Part shown: one piece after another, positions 55,989-64,000 of the stretch
Layout: every line of letters starts with the position of its first letter
Position numbering within the stretch: the first letter of the stretch is position 1
DNA from: Ophiocordyceps camponoti-saundersi (nom. inval.)
Taxonomy: Eukaryota; Ascomycota; Sordariomycetes; Hypocreales; Ophiocordycipitaceae
Direction of reading: 5' to 3'
NCBI GenBank assembly: GCA_003339415.1
Contig: PDHQ01000026.1
Location: forward strand, 124,001-188,000
DNA: 64,000 nucleotides
Translations under genes and position numbers: made by a program
Notes under the pieces: model-generated
Database searches by the model: none
Seen by the model: only the letters and a program-made list of their open reading frames with translations
Told to the model about the DNA's origin: nothing

Positions 55989-57114
55989 CTACGACTTGAT
56001 GGACGTCATGTGTCCATACTCGCGTCGGTACTGATCGAGTATGTTCAGCGTGACGCCGGATCCGCCGCAGACGATGAGCACAATGTTCTTGCAGGCCCAC
56101 TCCTCGTCACTCAGCCCCCGGCCAAGACAGCGACGCAGGTCCCCCCGGTAGACGGTTGCCAAGGCAGCTCCACACGAGACCTCGACCAGGTGACGCGCAT
56201 CGTCGGCGAAACGAACGCAGCTAATGGCGGCGTCGGCGTCGGAGACGACCAGGCTGTGGGTGTTGGGTCGCTGGATCCATTTCCACGACTGCTTAGAGAC
56301 GCGCGAGCAGCCGAGCGAGGTGGCGATGGATGTTATCTCCGGCAGCGTGACGTGCTCGCCGGCCCGGATCGAGGCGTTGAGGCTGTCGGCGCCGTCGGTC
56401 TCGACGCAGACCACGTCGGGCTTGGCGCCGGACCAGGGGAAGCTCTCGATCCCCTGCATCAGACCGTTGAACAGACCGCCTCCCCCGACGCTGCAGACGA
56501 TGGCGTCCGTGGGCTGATCGAGCTGGTCGCGGAGCTCGGCCACGATGGACGCGGCCCCTTCCCACACGTCGGGGTGGTCGTACGGCGGCACGTAAACGCC
56601 ATTGGGGTCGTTGGCCAGAAGCTGGGTCCTCAGGAACTCGTCCGCCGCCGCCAGGTTCTTGCCCACCTGCTGCACCTGGACGCCGAGGTCGAGCAGCTTC
56701 GTCTTCATCATGTCCGACGTCGTGACGGGGACGACGATGGTGGCTGGTTTGCGGAGGGCTACGGCCGAGGTGGCGCAGGCGAGGCCGGCGTTTCCTCCCG
56801 ACGAGCAGTAGAAGTGGACTGGGCCTGTGGCGGTTGCTGCGGCGCGCGTCATCAGGTTGCCGATGCCGCGGGACTTGAAGGAGCCGCTTGGTTGAAGGTT
56901 ATCGAGCTTGAGATGTATGTTGCTTGAGGTTTCAATTAAAGTCAGTCAATGAGTCGATTCGTTGTTGTTGTTTTTTCTGTCGATGGGGCAGAGTAGAGAG
57001 CTTGCAGTGAGTTGTTATAGGAACTGACCAGCCGGCGATGCGCGACAATTGAGGGCTCAGAACGCATGGCGTTTGCCGCCAGGGGAGCTTTGCTTCGGAA
57101 CCTAGAGAGCCCAT
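55989..57114 (-). CDS. L-serine/threonine dehydratase (PLP-dependent)
   Basis: Two exons (57114-57029 and 56922-55989) around a 106-bp intron (GTCAGT donor) give 339 residues, typical for eukaryotic serine dehydratase. The enzyme deaminates L-serine (and often threonine) to pyruvate (or 2-oxobutyrate). The N-terminus LPWRQTPCVLSPQLSRIAGC joins NIHLKLDNLQPSGSFKSRGIGNLM; the Lys of SFKSRG (about residue 44) forms the PLP Schiff base. SSGGNAGLA binds the substrate carboxylate, SVGGGGLFNG holds the PLP phosphate, and VCGGSGV lies near the end. There is no regulatory ACT domain, so it is the catabolic type rather than the biosynthetic threonine deaminase Ilv1. It is convergent with mhf1, about 240 bases apart. 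Confidence 0.93.
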
Positions 57115-57754
57115 GTTGTGATTGCGAAGGACGAGGCTATCCCGAGAGGAGGAAGAGGAGGGAGGAAAGGAGAGAAGAGAGGAGAGGAGAGGAGAAAAGA
57201 GAAAGACGATAATAAGATTCGACGCTATTATGTATGAAGGACGCTAGGAGGAGAATAACGTGTATATGTATGTATGATCCGAGGGATAAGATAAGGAGGA
57301 GGAGGGAGAGGAAGAGGAAAAAGAGGATCTGGTTTCGAGGGATATAAAAAGGGACTATATATGTGAGTAGGAAGGCAGAGTCAAGAAGGTAGAGACAAGA
57401 AGGCAGCAACGGTGGAAAGGAGTAATAAGAAGGGTGAAGAAGGGTGTGTGTAATTCAGAAGAAGGTACCTACCCATGTATGTATGTACCTGTCAGTCTAG
57501 GCCGTTGCAGCATGAATTGAGTTGGTTTTTTTTTCCCTCTTTTCTGTCAGAAGATAGGCAGACTTATATGTGGTATGGATATATGTAATATAGAGGTATG
57601 TGTGTGTGTTTGGACGGGGAGAAAGAGGAGGAGGAGAAGAAGGGTCAGGGGACAAAGAGGGACGGAGGCATCCGCCGCAAACCGGACGACGCTTGCCGGT
57701 GGATCCTCGTCGACATGCCGTGTGTGTGTGTGTGTGTGTGTGTCTTGTAAGTCA

Positions 57755-57837
57755 GGGGGGTCGGGAGGGAAGAGGGGGGGGGGGGGGGAAAGGGGGGGCG
57801 CGGGGGGGGGGGGGGGGGGGGGGGGCGCGGGGGGGGG
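57755..57837 (+). repeat. G-rich tract next to (GT)n
   Basis: Several runs of 7-27 G, broken by AAA and CGC, follow an 11-12 unit GT repeat. The plus strand could form G-quadruplexes. Length in the assembly is probably unreliable. Confidence 0.8.
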
Positions 57838-58441
57838 AAAAAAAAAAGGAGAGAGCTTCTGCTTCCGTCCGACCTCGGGCTTCACCGGTTTAACGGAGAG
57901 CTGGTTGGAAGCAAGCCGGGAACGACTTTACTATCCGTCCGTTAGCGGGTGAGATTTTTGTAGATATGTAGATAGATGGAAGCTTCTTCTTATTGCCAAG
58001 CTTGTTATAGGATGTTTAGGAGATAAGGGTGGAGATGTGGTTGTCCCCTCTCCCCCCTTCCGTCCCCTCTCACTCCCCCCCACGTTGGACGTGTTCAGCT
58101 GACGATATGGATGTTGTACGCGAGGTGGATTCGTCATTGATGGCTTCTTCTTTTTCTTTAGTTTTCTTTCCTTTTTTTTCTTTCTCTTGACTTGACTTGT
58201 TTTAATAGCGAGTCAGGAAATGGTATGTATGTTTATATGTAGACTCTCACATGCTACGGATACATACATAGGTATGTGTAGGCTGGTAGGGAGAGATGGA
58301 CCATGTGAAATTGACGATATGTAAAAGGTGACATGCTTTGGAAGGTTGCGAGAACAAGTCGGCAATCGACGGGCAGAAACGGGAGGAGAAGAGATGTGCA
58401 TACATAAGCAGTGCTCCGTAAAGAGAGAGATGGAGAAGGGA

Positions 58442-58480
<39 letters not shown>

Positions 58481-59342
58481 AATAAATTTCCAGTCTTTGA
58501 GTTAAAGGAAAAAGGAAAAAAAAAAATTCTAGGTTATTGATCCGTACTATATCTACAGTACATATACCGTACTCACACATGCTCCATCTCATCCAAGCAG
58601 CATCCGTAGATTTACAACCGATAGATGCCTCACAGGCTCACGGTGAGTGAGTTGGTGTTCAAGCCTCCCCCTCCCCCTCCAATCCCCCCACCCCTTGCAG
58701 GTCCGCTCCCCCCCACCCCCCAGCTGCCCCTCCACAGCCCCTCCATCCCCCACCCCTGCTGTGTGTGTGTGTAAGATTACGTTGCGATAGGGTAATGAGC
58801 GGGCAAAGATAGGGTAATAGCCGGTAACTTAGTATCAATCGACCTCGTCTGTCTAGCTTGCCATCACCATCGTGACCTCACTCGTTTGCTCACCAGTCAC
58901 CATAACTTGTTTTTTTTTCCCAACTTGTTTCGTTTTGCGTTCGACTATCTTCGGTGCTCTTCGACATGGCTCGAATTTTCTGCAGATGTCGCCCTTCCGT
59001 GCGGACTTGGGCTGCCCGGCTCTAGAAGCTGTCTCTGCCTTCCTTCTCCCCTTCCTTCTTGTTCGACTACTCGTCCTACCTCTTCTCCTCTTCCACCTTG
59101 TTCAACTACTCGTCCTACCTCTCTTCTTCCTCTTCCTCCTTTTTCGACTGGGAAGGTACTTATCCTACTTCTCCTCCTACTCTTCCTTTCTTCTTCAACT
59201 GCTCGATATACCTCCTCTTCTCTCCTCCTACTCCTTTTCTTTCTTCGACTACTCGTCCTCCCTCTCCCGTAGCCGTAGCAGAATCTAGTAGGTACTCGTA
59301 GAAAACAATGCAAAGTTCCTTCGATAATGTAAAGTGTTGTAT

Positions 59343-59420
59343 GATCACGGTAGCGGCCCTTATAGGGCCTACTATCTGAGCATCTCTCCGGAGGTGCCTC
59401 CACTTGTGAGTGCCAGAGCT
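59343..59420 (+). repeat. Dispersed hairpin element, copy B
   Basis: About 78 bases matching copy C (63595-63671) along the whole length and copy A (43161-43214) over the first ~55. It has a perfect 6-bp hairpin, GGCCCT-TAT-AGGGCC, just upstream of the ATCTGAGCATCTCTC core. Confidence 0.8.
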
Positions 59421-59666
59421 CCATTTTGTGAAAAGCACCCCTTCTGTATCCCTTCTTGAAAAACCCCTTTTTGAAAAACCCCTTTATGAGGACGCACCTT
59501 TTTGAAACCCCCCCCCCCCCCCCCCTGCCAAAGCACCATGCCCCAACACCATCCCACGGCAACATCCCATCGCAGAGAAAAGTATTCCGATGCTTGGAAA
59601 AGAAACCGAAAAGAAAACTGTAAAGAAAAGGGTTGAGCAGCCACATACAACCTCACCACCGACAAT

Positions 59667-61268
59667 CTACCCCGTCGTTAGGGTGGTATTGCAAAATGCC
59701 AAAACCCGCTCTCCAATCTTCTCAAGCTTCTTGCGATCGGCCGCAGCCGTAGCTTTGCGTGTCTTCTGCATAACCTTGTCGCCGACCCAGACATCGGCGG
59801 TGGAATTGGACACGCGATTGTCATGCATCTCGAGGCGCCGGTCCAGAGTCATGCGGTGACCCTGACGATGAACAGATCCTTCCATGTGATTCACCATGAG
59901 GTCGACGTGCAGGAAGCCGCACCAGACTTGCTTGATGGCGGCCAACACGGACGATTCCGGCGCGAAGAAATCGACAAAGGTGAATCGCGGGGTCGTCGCC
60001 CCGTTGCCGGAATCGTCGAGATCGCCGGACATGAAGAGGGGGGGGCGTTGTCGAGGCGCAACGCGGACGAAGAGCGTGTGAAGATTGAGGGGCTGCCGGG
60101 ACAGCGGGCGGTTGACGAACGTCTGAAGGGCGTTGACCATGGCCTTCATCGTTGTTGCCGAGTAGTGATCCTCTTGGGCCTCGACGGCGATGCGACGAAA
60201 GAGATGACGGTACCTTTCGACGTTGATGTCACATTCAACAGTAGTCTTCTTTGCGCGTGCTCTGGCGGCCTTCTTGGACATCTGGTCGGGCAACGCGAAA
60301 CAGGCGCAGTATTGGCGACATCCCCAAAGTCTCGAATAGCCGTCGGCGTAATCAGCATCGTTGCGGTAGAGGGTACGAGACCGCCTGTATCCACATAAGG
60401 CGTGCAGAATATATCGAAACAAGTTGTCGCCGTAGAGGACAGTTTGGGCCTCGGCGAAGAAGAGCTTGCAGGTGCGCATGATGGCAGTGCTCAGACGAGG
60501 GCCGTCGTGGCCAGGACGCGTGCGCGTAGCCGGGCGTCGATAGACAAGTCGCCAACCGCCGTACACGAGAATTGGCTCGTGGGTGACGAGAAGCTCTCGG
60601 AAGATGACGAGGCGCACCTCCGTCGAGAGCCTGTATAGGCCCCCGGGCTTGGGTCTTGGAGGGTGGTCATCCAAAGGATCGGGTACTCGTCTGGGCGAAG
60701 CCATGATTCTTGGCGGCGTGCCGTTGGGCCCATTAGGAAGAACCCAGTCCTCGCGGAACTCATCGGCGAAAGGATTCTCCCTTTCCCATCTCCGTTGAAA
60801 GTGGGCTAGACGACGGCGTCGGTGCTTGGATTTTTTGTCCTCTTTTTTGAAACCGCCATCTTCATGCTGTTTGTGGCGCTTGTTTCTTTTATTCTCTTTG
60901 CCGCGCTTGCTTCGTCTATCCTCTTTGCCGCGCTTGCTTCGTTTATCCTCTTTGCCGCGCTTGCTTCGTTTATCCTCTTTGCCGCGTTTGCTTCGTTTAT
61001 CCTCTCCGCCGCGCTTACTTCGTCTGTGTTCTTTGCGACGCTTCGCGGGACGGGTTTCGTCATCGGTAGCGCATCTCTTGGCGCGGCGGACGTCTACCAT
61101 ATCATGGGGGGAGGGCTCTTCAGAGGCGTCATTATCATCATGGACGGAACGAAGCTGGTCTTGGCTGCCGAGGGCTGGCTCGGTGACAGCTGGGGAGGCG
61201 TGGGTCTCGTCGAGTTGTATGACTTGAATGAGGAGCTGAAATCCGTTTTGCCCGGCGCCGTCGGTCAT
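59667..61268 (-). CDS. Uncharacterised F-box-like protein with 9-residue basic repeats
   Basis: An intronless 533-residue protein. I chose the ATG at 61268 (MTDGAGQNGF); the frame stays open 193 codons further upstream, but only as repeat translation (poly-Pro, Phe-Thr). Residues about 75-135 hold six to seven copies of D-K-R-S-K-R-G-K-E, a strong nuclear signal array. After PFADEFREDWVLPNG, the block GLYRLSTEVRLVIFRELLVTHEPILVYGGWR (about 210-240) has the LP-x-E-hR-xxI-(F/Y) shape of fungal F-box/2EXR proteins. LSTAIMRTCKLFFAEAQTVLYGDNLFRY then follows, as in that group. The C-terminal half has no known domain. Such genes are numerous and fast-evolving in ascomycetes. Function is unknown. 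Confidence 0.72.
   Translation of the reverse strand: MTDGAGQNGFQLLIQVIQLDETHASPAVTEPALGSQDQLRSVHDDNDASEEPSPHDMVDVRRAKRCATDDETRPAKRRKEHRRSKRGGEDKRSKRGKEDKRSKRGKEDKRSKRGKEDRRSKRGKENKRNKRHKQHEDGGFKKEDKKSKHRRRRLAHFQRRWERENPFADEFREDWVLPNGPNGTPPRIMASPRRVPDPLDDHPPRPKPGGLYRLSTEVRLVIFRELLVTHEPILVYGGWRLVYRRPATRTRPGHDGPRLSTAIMRTCKLFFAEAQTVLYGDNLFRYILHALCGYRRSRTLYRNDADYADGYSRLWGCRQYCACFALPDQMSKKAARARAKKTTVECDINVERYRHLFRRIAVEAQEDHYSATTMKAMVNALQTFVNRPLSRQPLNLHTLFVRVAPRQRPPLFMSGDLDDSGNGATTPRFTFVDFFAPESSVLAAIKQVWCGFLHVDLMVNHMEGSVHRQGHRMTLDRRLEMHDNRVSNSTADVWVGDKVMQKTRKATAAADRKKLEKIGERVLAFCNTTLTTG
60868..61043 (-). repeat. 27-bp coding tandem repeat (9 residues)
   Basis: CCGCGC(T) recurs at 60901, 60928, 60955, 60982 and 61009, exactly 27 bases apart, with degenerate copies at both ends. 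It encodes the DKRSKRGKE array on the minus strand. Confidence 0.9.
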
Positions 61269-61611
61269 ATCGGCGGCGATGGGAGGAGTAGTAGTAGAGA
61301 ATATGGCGAGTAGACGTATGTAGGAGTGAGGTGGGGGTGGAGGTGAAGTGAAGGGGGCGGAGTTGATGAAGAGGGAGGAGGAGGAGAGGAGGGAGAAGAA
61401 GGATAAAAAGAAGAGGTAGGAGTAAGGTAGGGGTGAAGTGGAAGAGGAGGAGTTGATAAAGAGGGAGGAGTTGATAAAGAGGGAGGAGGAGGAGGGGAGA
61501 GAGAAGAAGGTGAAGATAGTGAAGAAGGATAAAAAAGCAAAGGTAGGAGTAAGATAGGGATAAAGTAGAAGAGGAGGAGTTAATGAAAGAGGAGGAGGAG
61601 GAGGAGGAGGA

Positions 61612-61710
61612 GTGAAGAAGGTGAAGAAGGTGAAGAAGGTGAAGAAGGTGAAGAAGGTGAAGAAGGTGAAGAAGGTGAAGAAGGTGAAGAAGGTGAAGAA
61701 GGTGAAGAAG
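61612..61710. repeat. 9-bp tandem repeat, 11 perfect copies
   Basis: GTGAAGAAG repeats without change from 61612 to 61710. It keeps all frames in phase, so an upstream open frame of the minus-strand gene runs through it. Confidence 0.95.
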
Positions 61711-61750
61711 GTGAATGTGAAGACGAAAGAAAAGGTACCTATGGGCCCGG

Positions 61751-61753
<3 letters not shown>

Positions 61754-61789
<36 letters not shown>
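61754..61789 (+). repeat. Poly-G tract, about 36 bases
   Basis: One uninterrupted G run. Such lengths are unstable in cells and in sequencing. Confidence 0.9.
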
Positions 61790-61790
<1 letters not shown>

Positions 61791-63594
61791 GGGTTGTACA
61801 GGGGGTCTGAATACAAATACAGCGCTGACAGCTGTTGCACTGGACATACATACTGGTAGCAGGGCTTTCTCCCCTGTCAGGACTGAAAAGCTGTCAGGCT
61901 AATATAAGAGTGACAAAAGAAATTTTGGCCGGCACTTTGTGTCACAGACGCACCAGTCCTTTTGACCTTGCTGTCCACTCACTTAGCCACTGACGAAGCT
62001 ACCTTGGCGTCAAATCAAAACGACACATAGAACATAGTAAACGAAACCGAACCCATCGTCCAGGGGTCGTATCAAGTAGATAATACCGGCAAGCCGTCTC
62101 TCTCCCTCGAAAAGTGTTATGAGGGATGCTTTAGAAAACTATACAGATGGCATCCGTTCTTCGTATAAAGGTGCTATTTAAGATATAGCTCTCATATAAG
62201 TGGCACTTCTTGACTATCTATCCCTACTATGGACTGACCGTCGTTGTCGTCCGAGGCAGGTCACGTTCCCTCTGCTTGAGAAATCGGCCGGGCTATCAGT
62301 GACTTCCGAGGCACCTGCTGAAGCGGGAGCAATCGACAAGGACTTTCTATCAGCCTGTAAGACTCTTTGCAGTTGAGTGGCTCTACTCTCCCTCGGCAAA
62401 TGGACTTCGTTTCCTATTCTCCCTCCCTTTCTCAATGCGCAGTAAATCACCAGCTGATAAGACGGAGATGGCTTTTACTTACGGGGTCAAGCATGAGTTT
62501 AACAAGGTTTAGGACGGCTCCTTTCGCCATGCTTCGGTGCTTTCTGAGTTGAGATTGGAGAGATTTATGACGGATGATGGCGCTTTAAAGATGGATTATA
62601 AGGTTATAAGCTTCTGGATACGAAGGTTTGAGTTTACTCCATACGTACTCGATCTAGGCAACACTAGATGCTGCAATGGGCCCTCAGCAATGCAAGGATG
62701 CTCCCTGTACTATGTGTGCATGTAAATACAGAGACTGGGTATCTCTGGCACGACCCTCTTTTCATATCACCTCTTTCACAAAGGCCCTCTCGTGAACTGA
62801 CAACGGCATGGTCGACCAGTGGGCGTTAGCCAATGTCAAGAAACAGGCATCTTCCCTTCTTCGTCTAACGGAGATGCTTGTTCATTTACCTGTATTGATG
62901 CAAAATCACCCTGCAATAGTTGCGGACCCTTCTCTGATAGACTGATGAATCGGGAATATATTAAAATTCAACCAAAGCGTTATGCACGACTGATATTATA
63001 AGACTCTTCCTCCTCCTTCCTTGACAAGTAAGGGCCTTTCCCACCCTTTCCCATCAGTTGAAGAACTCAACGACTTCCGTCTGGTATCAACTCAAAAACA
63101 ATAGGTTTCTTCTCTCTTACTTTCGCTGTGGCCGCTCTTTGCGATCGCACAACAAGAGCCGCAACACCTGGTGAACAAAGGAAGACTTATCAACTAGGTC
63201 TAGACACGACGCTGGACCCTCCGATACTGTATTACAAGGACCGGGATAAAGGGCCAGCGTGTTTACCAGGTGGCTGGTAAGTGTTAACTACAAGATACAT
63301 ACATAGATGAAAGGCCAAGGTTTGAAAGATCCTGGGTCCATGGTCGGATGACAAGGGGGGGGGGGGGGGGGAGTCGATGATAGGTAGTCAGCCTAACACA
63401 CACACACACACACTTGCATACATACATATGTAGTGAAAGCAATTCTGGGAACATATGTATGTATGTACACTAGAATGAACAGACAAAGTAAATATCACTC
63501 AATGCCATCTCGTAAACTGGTAGTCTTCCCCGCTTGCTTTGTCCATTCATTCCAATACAATACAATTGATTGGACTTGTTACATTGTATGTAGG

Positions 63595-63671
63595 TGGTCA
63601 TAGCAGCGGCTTATGGAGCCTATTATCTGAGCATCTCTCACGAGGTGCCTCCACTCTTGCGTGCCAGAGCT
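63595..63671 (+). repeat. Dispersed hairpin element, copy C
   Basis: About 77 bases, roughly 80% identical to copy B by eye, including the 3' end TGCCAGAGCT. Its hairpin is GGCTT-ATG-GAGCC, with different bases from copy B but still paired. Confidence 0.8.
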
Positions 63672-63863
63672 GCGTCTGCGACTGGATTAACAAGGGTAGT
63701 ACCCGTGGGAGGCGAGAAGCATACATACGAGCCTAAAGCCGACGCCCAAGGTCGGCAGCTATCTCGAATGTTATAAAGCTTTCTTGCCCTGCTCCTTTGA
63801 AGCCTCGGGGGATAGCATCCCTGAATGACAGAGGAAGAAACAAAGCACAACTCCTCAACCATC

Positions 63864-64000
63864 ATGTATCAACGCCGGGCTACGATGACGGGCCTCTTCC
63901 TTACTTCCCTCCTCTTCTTCCTACAGCCGCTGTTCGCCAATGCCAAATATACGCTCGCGCAACGAAAGGTAGGCAGGCAAGAATTAGTCTCCAAACCTGA
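63864..64000 (+). CDS. 5' end of a putative secreted protein gene (truncated by window)
   Basis: From ATG 63864 the frame reads MYQRRATMTGLFLTSL then a hydrophobic run ending LFANA, a good signal peptide (or start at the second Met, MTGLFLTSLLFFLQPLFANA), followed by KYTLAQRK. A GTAGGC donor follows directly after the AAG codon at 63968, so the first exon probably ends there; otherwise the frame stays open to the edge. No family can be named. A chance open frame is possible because only about 35 codons are visible. Confidence 0.4.
   Translation, partial: MYQRRATMTGLFLTSLLFFLQPLFANAKYTLAQRKVGRQELVSKP

Larger units (their letters stand above)
57115..59666. other. Gene-poor simple-repeat spacer, 2.55 kb
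   Basis: No gene is supported. It contains a GA-rich block (57150-57200), a (GT)n tract (57720-57743), a long G-rich tract (57755-57837) and a GA tract (58443-58480). C-rich sequence lies at 58660-58760 and CT/TCC-rich sequence at 59040-59275. A dispersed hairpin element is at 59343-59420, followed by a CCCCTTTTTGAAAAA tandem at 59440-59480 and poly-C (59505-59525). Frames crossing these are repeat translations. Confidence 0.6.
61269..63863. other. Repeat-rich, AT-richer terminal spacer
   Basis: The first 500 bases are GA-rich, with a GTGAAGAAG tandem and a poly-G tract. From about 61900 the sequence becomes AT-richer, with frequent stops and no recognised gene; it could contain decayed coding or mobile DNA. 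Poly-G (63356-63371), (AC)n (63398-63413) and the third hairpin element (63595-63671) follow. Confidence 0.55.

Noticed and set aside
60868..61043. Regular 27-bp repeats resembling a CRISPR array
   Set aside because: Repeats are contiguous without spacers, in frame inside a coding region, and the genome is fungal.
61138..61851. 237-codon Leu/His-rich minus-strand frame
   Set aside because: It is a translation of GA-rich and 9-bp repeats in another frame.
62819..63001. Short Cys-containing frame that might be a small secreted protein
   Set aside because: No ATG start or signal peptide; AT-rich, stop-rich surroundings suggest chance.

Overview
This window looks like a chromosome segment of a filamentous ascomycete (Pezizomycotina, most likely Sordariomycetes). 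The support is short spliceosomal introns (about 47-147 bp, GT-AG with CTAAC/CTGAC-like branch sites), about 50-55% GC, fungal-only families (WSC peroxidase, STRIPAK Pro22/Far11, CAF16, Mis6), and intergenic spacers full of TACCTAGGTA-type and GA/CT simple repeats. The exact genus cannot be told from sequence alone. Exon models were built by hand from frames, splice signals and family conservation.

Layout. 0-9.5 kb: the 3' end of a Tul1/DscA RING ubiquitin ligase, a secreted polysaccharide lyase family 8 enzyme, a tandem-domain methyltransferase (minus), a small membrane protein, and a rhomboid protease (minus, three exons). 10-19 kb: DNA polymerase delta catalytic subunit, a peroxisomal-type alpha-methylacyl-CoA racemase/CoA-transferase, and dynamin-like Vps1 (minus, five exons). 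21-31 kb: Gid7/WDR26 WD40 protein, a 2.6 kb simple-repeat spacer, a conserved fungal protein with a long Asp tract, and the exportin Cse1 (minus, six exons). 32-43 kb: tuberin/TSC2 RapGAP, kinetochore Mis6/CENP-I (eight exons, one apparent GC-AG intron), the ABC ATPase Caf16 (minus), and DNA polymerase delta subunit 2. 44.7-49.6 kb: STRIPAK subunit Pro22/Far11 and a MARVEL membrane protein (minus). 52-57 kb: a secreted haem peroxidase fused to three WSC domains, MHF1/CENP-S, and L-serine dehydratase (minus). 57-64 kb: sparse, repeat-rich and partly AT-richer, with one uncharacterised F-box-like gene (minus) and the first exon of a secreted protein cut by the window edge.

Most genes are core housekeeping: replication (both large polymerase delta subunits, about 28 kb apart), kinetochore/CCAN (Mis6, Mhf1), membrane and vesicle traffic (Vps1, Cse1, Tul1, rhomboid), and TOR/glucose signalling (Tsc2, Gid7, Pro22). 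Accessory genes are the PL8 lyase, tandem methyltransferase and WSC peroxidase. No secondary-metabolite cluster, tRNA, rRNA, CRISPR or intact transposon was seen. The least explained structure is a roughly 55-80 bp dispersed element with a hairpin, present three times in the same orientation (43.16, 59.34 and 63.60 kb), always in gene-poor spacer.
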